A DNA stretch of 64,000 bases, from assembly GCF_016722895.1 (NCBI RefSeq), contig NZ_JAEQNA010000001.1:1-64000 (forward strand), read 5' to 3'. Under the pieces are notes generated by a model. That model searched no databases. It saw only the letters and a program-made list of their open reading frames with translations, and was not told the origin of the DNA. Origin of the DNA: Ramlibacter aurantiacus (GTDB lineage Bacteria; Pseudomonadota; Gammaproteobacteria; Burkholderiales; Burkholderiaceae_C). This document shows, piece by piece, positions 41,599 to 50,905 of the stretch. The position numbers were made by a program, and so were the translations under genes. Every line of letters starts with the position of its first letter. The first letter of the stretch is position 1.

Positions 41599-43407
41599 AT
41601 GCGAGGTTTGCTGCTCCTCCCAGCGCTGGCCCTCGTCGCGCTGCTGGCCACGCCCTCGTGGGGCGCGCATGCCTACGCCCAATTCGGCGACATCAAGTAC
41701 CCGCCGGGTTTCACCCACTTCGACTACGTGAATCCCCAGGCGCCCAAGGGGGGCGAGATCCGGATGGTGCCGCCCACCCGGCCCACCAATTTCGACAAGT
41801 TCAATCCGTTCACGCTGCGCGGAACCGCGCCCTACGGCATCGGCACCCTGATGTTCGACACGCTGCTGGTCGGCAACTCCGAGGAGCCGACCACCGCCTA
41901 TGGCCTGTTGGCCGAAGACGTGCAGGTGGCGCCCGACCGCCTGTCGGCCACCTTCCGCCTGGACCCGAAGGCGCGCTTCCACCACGGCAAGCCGGTACTC
42001 GCGGCCGACGTGGTGCACTCGTTCCGTACCTTGATCAGCAAGCAGGCGGCGCCGCAGTTCCGCACCATCTATGCCGAAGTGAAAGACGCGACGGCGGTCG
42101 ACGAACGCACGGTGCGCTTCGACTTCGCCAGCGCCAACCCCGAGTTGCCGCTCATCGTCGGCGGCATGCCCGTGTTCAGCCGCGACTGGGGCGCTGGCAA
42201 GCCCTTCGACCAGGTGGTGTCGGATATTCCGATCGGCAGTGGCCCGTACCGCATCGGCGATCCGCGCATGGGGCGGGACATCACCTATGTGCGCGACCCC
42301 GACTACTGGGCGGCCAGGCACCCGACTCGCCGCGGGCACTACAACTTCGACCGCATCACGTTCAAGATCTATCTCGACGAGACCTCACGCTTCGAAGGAT
42401 TGAAGGCCGGCGAGTTCGACTTCATGCGCGAGTTCATCTCGCGCAATTGGGCCCGCCAGTACACCGGCCGCGCCTTCGAGTCGGGCGAGTTGGCCAAGCG
42501 CGCCTTCGCCAACCAGAACCCTGGTGATTTCCAGGGCTACGTGTTCAACCTGCGCTCACCGAAGTTCCAGGACGTGCGCGTGCGCCAGGCACTGGGCTAC
42601 GCAATGGACTTCGAGTGGATGAACCGGCAGCTGTTCTACAACCTGTACAAGCGGGTGCACGGCTATTTCCCGAACAGCGAGTTCCATGCCGAAGGCATGC
42701 CCAAGCCGGACGAACTGGCCATCCTGGAGCCGCTGCGGCATCAGCTCGACCCCCGGGTGTTCGGACCGGCGTACATCTCGCCCAGCACCGCTGCGCCGCA
42801 CGGCCTGCGAGAGAACCTGCGCAAGGCGCAGGCGCTGCTGGCCGAGGCCGGCTGGACCTACCGGGACGGCGCACTGCGCAATGCGCAAGGCGAGCCCTTC
42901 ACCATCGAGTTCCTGAGCGACCAGCCCTCGCTCGTGCGTATCGTCATGCCTTTCGAGAAGGCGCTGGAGAAGCTGGGCATCCGGCTGATCTACCGGGTGG
43001 TGGACTTTTCCCTGGCCAAGCAGAAGATGGACGAGTTCGACTTCGAGCTCACGACCACGCGCATCCCGGGCTCCACCGCGCCGGGCAGCGAACTGCTCGA
43101 GCGGTTCGGCTCGGAGGCCGCGAAGACCAAGGGCTCGTCCAACATCTGGGGCATCGCCGATCCGGCCGTGGATGCCATCTTGCAGAAGGTCATCACCGCC
43201 AAGACCCGGCCCCAGTTGTCGGCTGCCATGCGAGCCCTCGACCGCGTGCTGACGCACGGGCACTACTCGATTCCGCAGTACTACGGCAGCGACTTCCTGG
43301 TGGGTTACCGGCCGCGCCGCTTCGAGCTGCCGGCGACCATTCCGCCGTATTACGACGTCCACAACTGGGCCATGTCGACCTGGTGGGGCTCGCCGCAGAA
43401 TCGATAG
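41599..43407 (+). CDS. yejA: Peptide/microcin C-type ABC transporter substrate-binding protein
   Basis: The 602-residue family-5 solute-binding protein has a signal peptide ending WGAHA (about residue 25). The mature start YAQFGDIKYPPGFTHFDYVNPQAPKGG is the YejA-type N-terminus, with GTAPYGIGTLMFDTLL and ITYVRDPDYWAARHPTRRGHYNFDRI following. The start at 41599 is the first ATG that opens on the signal. It is the first gene of yejABEF (19 bp gap to yejB). The complex imports oligopeptides and, in enteric bacteria, microcin C. It faces fabI with only a 43-bp gap for both promoters. Confidence 0.93.
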   Translation: MRGLLLLPALALVALLATPSWGAHAYAQFGDIKYPPGFTHFDYVNPQAPKGGEIRMVPPTRPTNFDKFNPFTLRGTAPYGIGTLMFDTLLVGNSEEPTTAYGLLAEDVQVAPDRLSATFRLDPKARFHHGKPVLAADVVHSFRTLISKQAAPQFRTIYAEVKDATAVDERTVRFDFASANPELPLIVGGMPVFSRDWGAGKPFDQVVSDIPIGSGPYRIGDPRMGRDITYVRDPDYWAARHPTRRGHYNFDRITFKIYLDETSRFEGLKAGEFDFMREFISRNWARQYTGRAFESGELAKRAFANQNPGDFQGYVFNLRSPKFQDVRVRQALGYAMDFEWMNRQLFYNLYKRVHGYFPNSEFHAEGMPKPDELAILEPLRHQLDPRVFGPAYISPSTAAPHGLRENLRKAQALLAEAGWTYRDGALRNAQGEPFTIEFLSDQPSLVRIVMPFEKALEKLGIRLIYRVVDFSLAKQKMDEFDFELTTTRIPGSTAPGSELLERFGSEAAKTKGSSNIWGIADPAVDAILQKVITAKTRPQLSAAMRALDRVLTHGHYSIPQYYGSDFLVGYRPRRFELPATIPPYYDVHNWAMSTWWGSPQNR

Positions 43408-43425
43408 GCAAGGACGACATCCCAA

Positions 43426-44460
43426 ATGGCCAGCTACATCCTCAAGCGACTGCTGCTGATGATCCCCACTTTGCTGGGGGTGCTGCTGCTGACCTTCATC
43501 GTCACGCAGTTCGTGCCCGGCGGGCCGGTGGAGCAGATGGTGGCCCAGTTGCAGGGCCGGGATGCGGGCGGTGAATCGGCGGCGGCATCGGGTGCCGGCT
43601 ACCGCGGGCGGCAGGGTGTGGACGAACAACGCATCGCGGAAATCCGGGCGCTGTATGGCTTCGACAAGCCGGCGCACGAACGCTTCCTGCAGATGCTGGG
43701 ACGGTTCGCACGCTTCGACCTGGGCACGAGCTTCTACCAGCACAAGGCGGTGTGGGAACTCGTGAAGGAAAAGTTGCCGGTGTCGATCAGCCTCGGCCTG
43801 TGGACCTTCTTCATCAGCTACCTGGTGGCCGTGCCACTGGGCGTGGCCAAGGCGGTTCGCGCCGGCACCCGCTTCGACTTCGCCACCACGCTGGTGGTGC
43901 TGGTGGGTTATGCCATTCCCGGGTTCGTGCTCGGCGTGGCGCTGCTGGTGATTTTTGGCGGGCAGTTGCAGTGGTTTCCGCTGCGCGGGCTCACGTCGAG
44001 CAATTGGGAGCAGCTGAGCCTGGGCGGCAAGGTCGTCGATTACCTCTGGCACATCACCTTGCCGGTGACGGCCATGGTCTTCGGCAGCTTCGCGGTCACC
44101 ACCATGCTCACCAAGAACGCCTTCCTGGAGGAGATCCGCAAGCAGTACGTGCTGACGGCGCGGGCCAAGGGGCTGAGCGACAGGCGGGTGTTGTGGAAGC
44201 ACGTGTTCCGCAACGCGCTGATTCCCATCATCACGGGCTTTCCGGCGGCGTTCATCGGGGCGTTCTTCACCGGGTCGCTGTTGATCGAGACACTGTTCTC
44301 GCTGGACGGGCTGGGCTTGCTGAGTTACGAGAGCATCATCCGCCGCGACTACCCGGTGGTGCTGGGTACCTTGTACCTGTTCACCCTGATCGGCCTGGTG
44401 ACCAAGCTGATCAGCGACTTGTCTTATGTTCTGGTGGATCCAAGGGTGAAATTTGACTGA
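43426..44460 (+). CDS. yejB: ABC transporter permease YejB
   Basis: The 344-residue inner-membrane permease starts MASYILKRLLLMIPTLLGVLLLTFIVTQFVPGG, the typical DppB-family first helix. An insert of about 35 Gly/Ala-rich residues (QLQGRDAGGESAAASGAG) follows, which is usual for YejB. The ATPase-coupling loop is YVLTARAKGLSDRRVLWKHVFRNALIP. It overlaps yejE by 8 bp. It forms the channel with YejE. Confidence 0.93.
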   Translation: MASYILKRLLLMIPTLLGVLLLTFIVTQFVPGGPVEQMVAQLQGRDAGGESAAASGAGYRGRQGVDEQRIAEIRALYGFDKPAHERFLQMLGRFARFDLGTSFYQHKAVWELVKEKLPVSISLGLWTFFISYLVAVPLGVAKAVRAGTRFDFATTLVVLVGYAIPGFVLGVALLVIFGGQLQWFPLRGLTSSNWEQLSLGGKVVDYLWHITLPVTAMVFGSFAVTTMLTKNAFLEEIRKQYVLTARAKGLSDRRVLWKHVFRNALIPIITGFPAAFIGAFFTGSLLIETLFSLDGLGLLSYESIIRRDYPVVLGTLYLFTLIGLVTKLISDLSYVLVDPRVKFD

Positions 44461-45628
44461 GCATCGTCCACTCCAGTCACCTGCCGACAGCGTGGTCGCC
44501 GGTGGTGGCACGCCACCCCAGGTGGCGCGCGTGGGTGCCTACGGGCAGGCCGCCCCCCTGCGGCCGGCGCCGGAAGCCGTCGGCCCCGCGGCGGTGGTGC
44601 CGCCGGCCGTTTCACCCGCGCGGCGCGCCTGGCAGCGGTTCCGGCGCAACCGGCTGGGGTTCTTCAGCCTGGTCCTGTTCAGTGTCATGGTGGTGCTCAG
44701 CCTGTTCGCCGAGGTGCTGTCCAACGACAAGCCGCTCGTGGTGCGCTACGAAGGACGGTTTTACTTTCCGCTGGTGCAGTCCTATCCCGAGACCACCTTC
44801 GGCGGCGACTTCGCCACGCCAGCCGACTACCTGGATCCCTTCATCCGCGACAAGCTGACCCAGGGCGACAACTGGGCGATCTACCCGCCCAACCCGTACG
44901 GCGCGCGCACGCTCAACTACTTCGCGAGCCAGCCCAACCCGGCCGCGCCGTCCTCGGAGAACTTGTTCGGCAGCGACGACCGCGGCCGCGACCTGCTGGC
45001 CCAGTTGATCTACGGCTTTCGCGTCAGCGTGCTGTTCGGGCTGGCGCTCACGGCCATCGGCGTGGTGCTGGGCGTGATCACCGGGGCCATCCAGGGCTTC
45101 TTCGGCGGCAAGACCGACCTGGCCTTCCAGCGCTTCATCGAGATCTGGGGCTCGATGCCCGAGTTGTACCTGCTGATCATCTTCAGCGCGGTGTTCGCGC
45201 CCAGCGTGGCCCTGCTGCTGGTGCTGCTGTCGCTGTTCGGCTGGATGGGGCTGTCCGACTACGTGCGCGCCGAGTTCCTGCGCAACCGGCAGATGGACTA
45301 CGTGCGCGCGGCCCGGGCCCTGGGCGTGGGCAACCTGCGCATCATGTGGCGGCACATCCTTCCCAACAGCATGACGCCGGTGGTGACCTTCCTGCCGTTT
45401 CGCATGAGCGCGGCCATCATGGCGCTGACCTCGCTCGACTTCCTGGGCCTGGGGGTGCCGCCCGGCACGCCGTCGCTGGGGGAGTTGCTGAGCCAGGGCA
45501 AGGCCAACATCGACGCCTGGTGGATCTCGCTGTCCACCTTCGGCGTGCTCGCGCTCACGTTGCTGCTGCTCACCTTCATGGGTGACGCGTTGCGTGATGC
45601 GCTCGATCCGAGGAAGAACCCGGTATGA
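44453..45628 (+). CDS. yejE: ABC transporter permease YejE
   Basis: The 391-residue permease has a Pro/Ala-rich cytoplasmic leader of about 60 residues, then FRRNRLGFFSLVLFSVMVVLSLFAEVLSND and a periplasmic loop with GRFYFPLVQSYPETTFGGDF, a YejE hallmark. LFGSDDRGRDLLAQLIYGFR and the coupling loop YVRAARALGVGNLRIMWRHILPN follow. The start codon is read as TTG at 44453, overlapping the yejB stop with AAGGGTGA upstream; no better start is nearby. It overlaps yejF by ATGA. Confidence 0.9.
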   Translation: MTEHRPLQSPADSVVAGGGTPPQVARVGAYGQAAPLRPAPEAVGPAAVVPPAVSPARRAWQRFRRNRLGFFSLVLFSVMVVLSLFAEVLSNDKPLVVRYEGRFYFPLVQSYPETTFGGDFATPADYLDPFIRDKLTQGDNWAIYPPNPYGARTLNYFASQPNPAAPSSENLFGSDDRGRDLLAQLIYGFRVSVLFGLALTAIGVVLGVITGAIQGFFGGKTDLAFQRFIEIWGSMPELYLLIIFSAVFAPSVALLLVLLSLFGWMGLSDYVRAEFLRNRQMDYVRAARALGVGNLRIMWRHILPNSMTPVVTFLPFRMSAAIMALTSLDFLGLGVPPGTPSLGELLSQGKANIDAWWISLSTFGVLALTLLLLTFMGDALRDALDPRKNPV

Positions 45629-47229
45629 GCCGGCCGCTGCTGGATGTGCGTCGACTGTCGGTGGGCTTTGGCGGCAAGGACGTCGTGCATGGCATCGACT
45701 TCCACATCGATCCCGGCGAGAAACTCGCACTGGTCGGGGAATCAGGATCGGGCAAGTCGGTCACGGCGCTGGCCCTGCTGCGCCTGGCCCAGAACGCGCG
45801 GCTCGCCGGTGCGGCGCTGCTCGATGGGCCGGACGGTCCGCGCGACCTGCTGAAGCTGTCCGAGCGCCAGATGCTGGGCGTGCGCGGCAGCGACATCGCG
45901 ATGATCTTCCAGGAGCCGATGACGGCGCTGAACCCGCTCTATACGGTGGGCGACCAGGTGGCCGAAGTGATCGAGCTCAAGCAGGGAATCGGCGCCAAGG
46001 CCGCCTGGGAGGGCGCGGTGGAGGCCTTGGCGGCCACCGGCATCCCCGAGCCGCAGCGGCGCGCGCATTCCTTCCCGCACCAGCTGTCGGGCGGCCAGCG
46101 GCAGCGCGCGATGATCGCCATGGCCCTGGCCTGCCAACCGCGGCTGCTGCTCGCCGACGAACCCACCACGGCGCTCGACGTCACGCTGCGCGGGCAGATC
46201 CTGGACCTGCTGTCCGACCTGCAGCGCCGCACGGGCATGGCCGTGCTGATCATCACGCACGACCTGAACCTGGTGCGCAAGTTCGCCGACCGGGTGGCCG
46301 TGATGGAGCGTGGGCACCTGGTGGAGCAGGGCGAGGTGGCGTCGGTGTTCGCCGCGCCGCGCCACCCGTACACGCGCAAGTTGATCGACAGCGTGCCCCG
46401 GCGCGACCTGCACGAGGCGCCACTGGCTGACTCGAAGCAACCAGTGCTCAAGGCCCGCGAGCTGCGCGTGGCCTACCCCGTGCCCATTGCGGGCATCAAG
46501 GGATGGTTTCGCAAGGGTGAGTTCATCGCGGTGCACGGGGCGCAGTTCGACCTGATGCCGGGCCGAACGCTAGGTGTCGTCGGCGAATCGGGCTCCGGCA
46601 AGTCGACCCTGGCACTGGCCGCCCTGGGCCTGGTGCGGCACCGCGGCCAACTGGAGGTGGTGGGGCGGCAATGGACCGGGGGTGCCGGCGCCGACCGGCC
46701 CTTGCGGCGCGCCGTGCAGGTGGTCTTCCAGGACCCGTTTTCATCCCTGTCGCCACGCATGACCGTCGAGGAGATCGTCGGCGAAGGCCTGCTCGTGCAC
46801 GAACCTGGGATGGCCCTGCCGCAGCGTCGCGACGCGGTGCTCAAGGTGCTGGACGAAGTGGGCCTGACCGAGGCGCAGTTCCCGGGCCTCCTGGCGCGCT
46901 ATCCCCACGAGTTTTCAGGCGGCCAGCGCCAACGCCTGGCCGTGGCCCGGGCCTTGATCGTGCAGCCCGAGGTGCTGGTGCTGGACGAGCCCACCAGCGC
47001 GCTGGACGTCACCATCCAGCAGCAGGTGCTGCAACTGCTGCAGCGGCTGCAGCGGGAGCGGCAGCTGAGCTATTTGCTGATCACGCATGACGTGCAGGTG
47101 ATCCGAGCCATGGCCCACGACGTGCTGGTGATGAAGGACGGCGCAATCCTCGAATCGGGCTCGGTGGATGATGTGCTGGATGCACCGCAAGACGAGTACA
47201 CGCGCACCCTGGTGGCCGCGGCGAGCTGA
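45625..47229 (+). CDS. yejF: ABC transporter ATPase YejF (two fused ATPase domains)
   Basis: The 534-residue protein is a tandem fusion of two oligopeptide-type ATPases. Domain 1 has [30 protein letters not shown] and [13 protein letters not shown]. Domain 2 (from about residue 275) has [31 protein letters not shown] and [12 protein letters not shown]. It drives peptide import through YejB/YejE with YejA. The ATGA overlap with yejE and the complete Walker A, signature and Walker B sets in both halves indicate an intact transporter. arfB follows 12 bp later. Confidence 0.94.
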   Translation: MSRPLLDVRRLSVGFGGKDVVHGIDFHIDPGEKLALVGESGSGKSVTALALLRLAQNARLAGAALLDGPDGPRDLLKLSERQMLGVRGSDIAMIFQEPMTALNPLYTVGDQVAEVIELKQGIGAKAAWEGAVEALAATGIPEPQRRAHSFPHQLSGGQRQRAMIAMALACQPRLLLADEPTTALDVTLRGQILDLLSDLQRRTGMAVLIITHDLNLVRKFADRVAVMERGHLVEQGEVASVFAAPRHPYTRKLIDSVPRRDLHEAPLADSKQPVLKARELRVAYPVPIAGIKGWFRKGEFIAVHGAQFDLMPGRTLGVVGESGSGKSTLALAALGLVRHRGQLEVVGRQWTGGAGADRPLRRAVQVVFQDPFSSLSPRMTVEEIVGEGLLVHEPGMALPQRRDAVLKVLDEVGLTEAQFPGLLARYPHEFSGGQRQRLAVARALIVQPEVLVLDEPTSALDVTIQQQVLQLLQRLQRERQLSYLLITHDVQVIRAMAHDVLVMKDGAILESGSVDDVLDAPQDEYTRTLVAAAS

Positions 47230-47240
47230 GGCGAGCGCGC

Positions 47241-47651
47241 ATGACTGCCACCGCCACGCCCATTCCCGAGTCCGAAGTCGAGATCACCGCCATGCGCGCA
47301 CAAGGGGCGGGCGGGCAGAACGTGAACAAGGTGTCGAGCGCCATTCACCTGCGTTTCGACATTGGCCGGTCGTCACTGCCCGAAGACCACAAGGAGCGCC
47401 TGCTGGCGCTGCGCGACCAGCGCATCACGCGTGATGGCGTGCTGGTGATCAAGGCGCAGTCGCACCGCAGCCAGGACATGAACCGCGCGGAAGCCTGGGG
47501 ACGGCTGCAGGAGCTGGTGGACAGCGTGGCACAACCGCCCAAGACGCGACGGCCGACGAAGCCGACGGCGGCATCGAAGAGGCGTCGGCTGGAATCAAAG
47601 AAGCTGCGGTCTCAGGTGAAGCTGTTGCGGTCGGCGACGGACACGTCGTAG
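47241..47651 (+). CDS. arfB: Alternative ribosome-rescue peptidyl-tRNA hydrolase ArfB
   Basis: The 136-residue protein frees stalled ribosomes without a stop codon. The catalytic Gly24-Gly25-Gln26 is in [22 protein letters not shown]. The basic tail [26 protein letters not shown] inserts in the empty mRNA channel. The last residues (ATDTS) differ from the usual GRGKV-like ending, and the last 40 bp overlap the end of the convergent unknown gene 47612-48604. The tail may therefore have been changed by the island junction. The transcript is probably shared with yejABEF. Confidence 0.9.
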   Translation: MTATATPIPESEVEITAMRAQGAGGQNVNKVSSAIHLRFDIGRSSLPEDHKERLLALRDQRITRDGVLVIKAQSHRSQDMNRAEAWGRLQELVDSVAQPPKTRRPTKPTAASKRRRLESKKLRSQVKLLRSATDTS

Positions 47652-48604
47652 CTGAGGCGGGTCTGGTCGCGTATGACCGTCACTGGGCCCGTGGGGCCTA
47701 TCCTGGCGGCGATCTCGTAGCTGACGCGCGTTTCGGAAGGGTCCGTCTCGACGACCTCAGGCCCGTTGCCGCTGTCGACTCCAAAACCTCGTATGTGGTC
47801 TCGCTCGCACTTGAGCCGCAGGATGTCGTCGGTCGGCCCAACCCGCACCGACGCCGACAGCCGCATCGAACAGTTCGATGGGTTTGCCTGCTTGACGCCG
47901 CCTCCGAATGTTCCGGCGATCGGGCCGCCGGCATCGAACAGGGCGGTATCTGAATTGCCAAGGGCACTCTGCGCCATCAGCGCACTAACCCGGACCAGCC
48001 GGTCCGGGCTCATCCGAATGATGTCCGCCACACGTTCAACGGCATCTGCGTCCGCGAGATCGATGCGAACGCGGCCGTTGGATCCTGTGATCACGAGGGC
48101 TTTTGCACTGCCGCTGGGTCCGCCTGGCTCGCCTACCACTTTGTGCACTCTGGAGCCGTTGCGAAACTCGATGGTCCATCCTCCGGCCCAGTCCCTCAGC
48201 GATTGTTGGCTGAGTCGCAGGGGGCCGGAACCGGCTACCGGGCATGTCTCAAGGATTTCATTGAGTCCGGTCTCGGTTGATTGGCTCAAGCGTTCGGAAT
48301 GGTTGGTGGTCAGTCGGTTGTATGTTGCAACAATCGCCACTTGGCGTTCCTTGATGCTGCGCTGCACCGACGCGACACCTTCCATCGTTGCCTGGCTCAG
48401 CCGCGCGCCACTGGAAAGCGCCTGCGCACGCAGATGCAGCCATGTGCGTCGCAACCACGATGGGCGGGGCAGGGCGACGGCGTTGCGACCTGCAGCTGGC
48501 TCTTCTGCAGGCGCGGCTTGCGCGGCGCGCGCATCAGCTCTGGGTCGATAGTGGAAGCGAACAACTTGCCGGTTTCCGTTAGGGCGTGGCGCTGGACCCG
48601 TCAT
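47612..48604 (-). CDS. Unknown protein of the arfB-rimP island, number 1
   Basis: The 330-residue protein was not recognised. AAAGGA lies about 8 bp before the ATG at 48604. The first 45 residues are polar and Pro/Ala/Arg-rich, with no signal peptide. Residues about 50-130 are helical ([40 protein letters not shown]). The C-terminal half looks beta-rich, with two close stretches, [19 protein letters not shown] and [20 protein letters not shown]. Codon use appears less GC-biased than in the neighbours. A disordered start and a mixed fold are compatible with a secreted effector, but no secretion genes are in the window. It may be a distant relative of the second island protein. Confidence 0.7.
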   Translation of the reverse strand: MTGPAPRPNGNRQVVRFHYRPRADARAAQAAPAEEPAAGRNAVALPRPSWLRRTWLHLRAQALSSGARLSQATMEGVASVQRSIKERQVAIVATYNRLTTNHSERLSQSTETGLNEILETCPVAGSGPLRLSQQSLRDWAGGWTIEFRNGSRVHKVVGEPGGPSGSAKALVITGSNGRVRIDLADADAVERVADIIRMSPDRLVRVSALMAQSALGNSDTALFDAGGPIAGTFGGGVKQANPSNCSMRLSASVRVGPTDDILRLKCERDHIRGFGVDSGNGPEVVETDPSETRVSYEIAARIGPTGPVTVIRDQTRLSYDVSVADRNSFT

Positions 48605-48742
48605 GGTGCGTTCCTTTCAACTGGCAACTGGACATCTCCGGAAGACCGGGCCCTCCGGGGTGGCGAGGTGCGCCGGGTAGTAACTCCGCTCAACGGATGA
48701 GTTCCGGGCAATCGACTGCGGCCTTTGGCCTTAGCCCAGGCA

Positions 48743-48790
48743 GTGGCACTTCAGGACATCGTCGAACAGGTCTTCAGCGGAACCGGTAGC
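48743..48790 (+). repeat. Degenerate copy of the rimP 5' end
   Basis: Positions 48743-48780 match the first 38 bases of rimP (50338-50375) at 33 of 38 positions, starting with GTG and keeping CTTCAGGACATCGT. Translated it gives [13 protein letters not shown], against [13 protein letters not shown] in RimP. It then diverges into a frame without rimP similarity. It is a fossil of the rimP start lying between the two island genes and marks a duplication or insertion event at the arfB-rimP junction. Confidence 0.85.
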
Positions 48791-48848
48791 GGTTCAAAGA
48801 GTTCGTCATGGTCGATCCGGCCAACTTGGTTCGATACGGAGATGCGCC

Positions 48849-50060
48849 TCAGGCCACGGGGCGAGGCGATTCGGCCTTGAGCATGATTTCGAAGCGTGGT
48901 GCTTGCGAAATGGTCGCCCGTCCATCGGCTGAGACCTTCAGCTGCATCGTCGCTGATGCCCGGCTGTCGCTCGTGAGCGGGCGACCCTCGGTCGAGTTGT
49001 CGTGCGGCAGGAACTCCAACGTGGATGGGTAGTCCAGGCGGCAGTCGATGAGGAAATCGCCGTCCACCGCTGGCGCGATGCTGTAGCTGGCCAGTGGCTC
49101 GCCACGCAGCCGACCCGGCACACCGTCGACCACGAAGGGACTGCTCGGAGTTCGTGAAAGTGTCTGCAGCGGGGACCAGACTCCCTGGTGCGCATAGCGA
49201 GCGATGACATCGAACTGTCCAATGTCCTTGAGAGCCAAACGCTCGACCATGGACTGGAGAAACTCCGCACACGCAGCAGGGGGGCGCCGGCCGCCCACCT
49301 GCTCGATATCGCGGGTATGCAGTTCGCCGCTGTACATGTCATCAGGGATGCTGTATTCGGCGCGAGCCAGATCCACCCAAAAATCCTTACGCACGGCCGG
49401 ATTGCCTTGCGCGGCTTCGATCGGTTGCTCGCCCAATGCCTTCAGGTTGTCTTCGAGCAAACGCGAAAACGGAAGCCGTCGGTCGATCGCTCGTGCAACG
49501 CATTCGAGTTCCGGCGGCACTGGCCGCCCATCAATGGAGTAGGCGTCGCGTTCCAGCGAAAGGCGTCCGATCAGCGAAGTCAGTTCGTGGACGGTCTTCG
49601 AGCCCAAGGCGGAAAATGCGCGTCGCTCGAGAAGGTCGAGCCGTGCCTGGCTATTCCTCGGAAGGCCAGGCTCACTTCGCAACGCCTGCACCTGATCGGC
49701 GGTGCTTGATGAGGCCGACTTTTCATCGGCCAAGACGGTGAGCAGGGCGTCCACCCGCCGGTTCATCGCTTGAGCTTGCCCTTTTGCAGAGTTAGAGCGA
49801 GCGAACTCTGGCGTGTAGTTCCTTACCCACTCGGCAGTGCGCTGGCGGATACGGCGACCGAACGCCGTGCCAGAAATGAAACGCATGATTCCGGCAGCCG
49901 CGGCTGCCAGGCGAGCGCGGCCGGTTGATGGCGTCGCCGGTTGCTGGTGCCTGGCCGCGGACGCTGTGGGTGGATCGAGTGGCGCCCGAGCTAGCCGGGT
50001 ACTGGGGCGCTGGATGGGTGGCAGGCGACTGCTGCCATTTCGACCGCCGAGTTCGGGCAT
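48849..50060 (-). CDS. Unknown protein of the arfB-rimP island, number 2
   Basis: The 403-residue protein was not recognised. AAGGAG lies 7 bp before the ATG at 50060, preferred over a GTG 15 bp upstream. Residues 1-60 are Pro/Ser/Arg-rich and probably disordered. A basic helix follows (RFISGTAFGRRIRQRTAEWV), then a long helical middle (LSLERDAYSIDGRPVPPELE, RLLEDNLKALGEQPIEAAQG) and a beta-rich C-terminus (DFLIDCRLDYPSTLEF, ATMQLKVSADGRATIS). The C-terminal strands loosely resemble those of island protein 1. There is no signal peptide or enzyme motif. Composition is less GC-rich than in flanking genes by eye. Confidence 0.7.
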   Translation of the reverse strand: MPELGGRNGSSRLPPIQRPSTRLARAPLDPPTASAARHQQPATPSTGRARLAAAAAGIMRFISGTAFGRRIRQRTAEWVRNYTPEFARSNSAKGQAQAMNRRVDALLTVLADEKSASSSTADQVQALRSEPGLPRNSQARLDLLERRAFSALGSKTVHELTSLIGRLSLERDAYSIDGRPVPPELECVARAIDRRLPFSRLLEDNLKALGEQPIEAAQGNPAVRKDFWVDLARAEYSIPDDMYSGELHTRDIEQVGGRRPPAACAEFLQSMVERLALKDIGQFDVIARYAHQGVWSPLQTLSRTPSSPFVVDGVPGRLRGEPLASYSIAPAVDGDFLIDCRLDYPSTLEFLPHDNSTEGRPLTSDSRASATMQLKVSADGRATISQAPRFEIMLKAESPRPVA

Positions 50061-50197
50061 CTTGCACTCCTTCACATGGTCTGAGGGACTGGAACAACGG
50101 GACAGGCAGGCCTGCAGTTGTGACGCAGACTATGGTTGAGTTCCAGCTGCCTCTGCTGGGGTGAACACGGCTGCTACGACCCCTCGAAGGGTTCGGC

Positions 50198-50227
50198 TTG
50201 CTTGTGCCTTTCGCCGCGAAGTACAAT
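50198..50227 (+). promoter_or_regulatory. Sigma-70 promoter of the rimP-nusA-infB operon
   Basis: TTGCTT at 50198-50203 and TACAAT at 50222-50227 are separated by 18 bp. This is the only good promoter-like pair before rimP. The start point would be near 50234, just before the leader terminator, which fits an attenuated leader. Confidence 0.6.
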
Positions 50228-50245
50228 GCGCGGTCATCGACCATC

Positions 50246-50275
50246 ACGGGCGGGTACTTACCGCCCGTTTTTTTT
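50246..50275 (+). terminator. Leader terminator/attenuator before rimP
   Basis: ACGGGCGG and CCGCCCGT form an 8-bp GC-rich stem with a 7-base loop, followed directly by eight T residues. It is a textbook intrinsic terminator lying between the promoter and rimP, about 60 bp before the GTG. As NusA, the product of the operon, affects termination, feedback attenuation is a natural idea. It cannot belong to the upstream island gene, which runs the other way. Confidence 0.85.
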
Positions 50276-50337
50276 GGTCGCGTACTTTTGGCAACCGGCA
50301 ACCGGGCAGGCGCCCTTCCAAAGGCATTACGAAACAA

Positions 50338-50904
50338 GTGGCTCTTCAGGACATCGTGGAACAAGTGGTCAGCGGGCTCGGCTACGAGCTCGTGGAGATC
50401 GAGCGCTCGGCGGGCGGGCTGCTTCGCGTCACCATCGATTGGCCCTGGACGCCCGGTTCCGCGGAATTTGTCACCGTCGAAGATTGCGAGAAGGTCACCC
50501 GGCAACTCCAGTACACGCTCGAGGTCGAAGAGGTCGATTACTCGCGGCTGGAGGTCTCGTCCCCGGGCATCGACCGTCCGCTGCGCAACGAGCTGGACTT
50601 CGAGCGGTTTGAAGGGGAGGTGATCGACCTCACCCTCAAGGCCCCCATGGGGGCCGCCGCGGAAGGGCAGGTCGCCGCCAACCGCAAGAAGTTTCGCGGC
50701 CAGCTGGCGCGGGCCGAGGGGGGCGATTGGCAGATCAGCTGGAGCGATGAGCCCGCCGCCAAGCCGGGTCAAAGGGTCAGCAAGAAAAAAGAGGTGCCGG
50801 TGCAGGTGCTGGGCTTCAGGCTCGACGAGCTGAAGGAAGCCCGCCTGGCGCCCATCGTGAATTTCAAGGGGCGCCGCCCCAAACAAGAGTCAGGAGAGTC
50901 GTGA
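50338..50904 (+). CDS. rimP: Ribosome maturation factor RimP
   Basis: The 188-residue protein is needed for 30S subunit maturation. The GTG at 50338 starts [21 protein letters not shown], the family N-terminus. [21 protein letters not shown] and [33 protein letters not shown] follow, the conserved RimP core. A longer open frame upstream lies in the leader and terminator and is not coding. A spacer-like insertion ([19 protein letters not shown]) precedes the SH3-like end. nusA begins 1 bp after its stop. Confidence 0.93.
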   Translation: MALQDIVEQVVSGLGYELVEIERSAGGLLRVTIDWPWTPGSAEFVTVEDCEKVTRQLQYTLEVEEVDYSRLEVSSPGIDRPLRNELDFERFEGEVIDLTLKAPMGAAAEGQVAANRKKFRGQLARAEGGDWQISWSDEPAAKPGQRVSKKKEVPVQVLGFRLDELKEARLAPIVNFKGRRPKQESGES

Positions 50905-50905
50905 G

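Noticed and set aside
50061..50337. HrpB-type box (TTCG-N16-TTCG) that would support type III effector status for island protein 2
   Set aside because: The TTCG pair at 50192 and 50210 has a 14-bp spacer and points toward rimP. The CGAA pair has a 28-bp spacer. No valid box was found.
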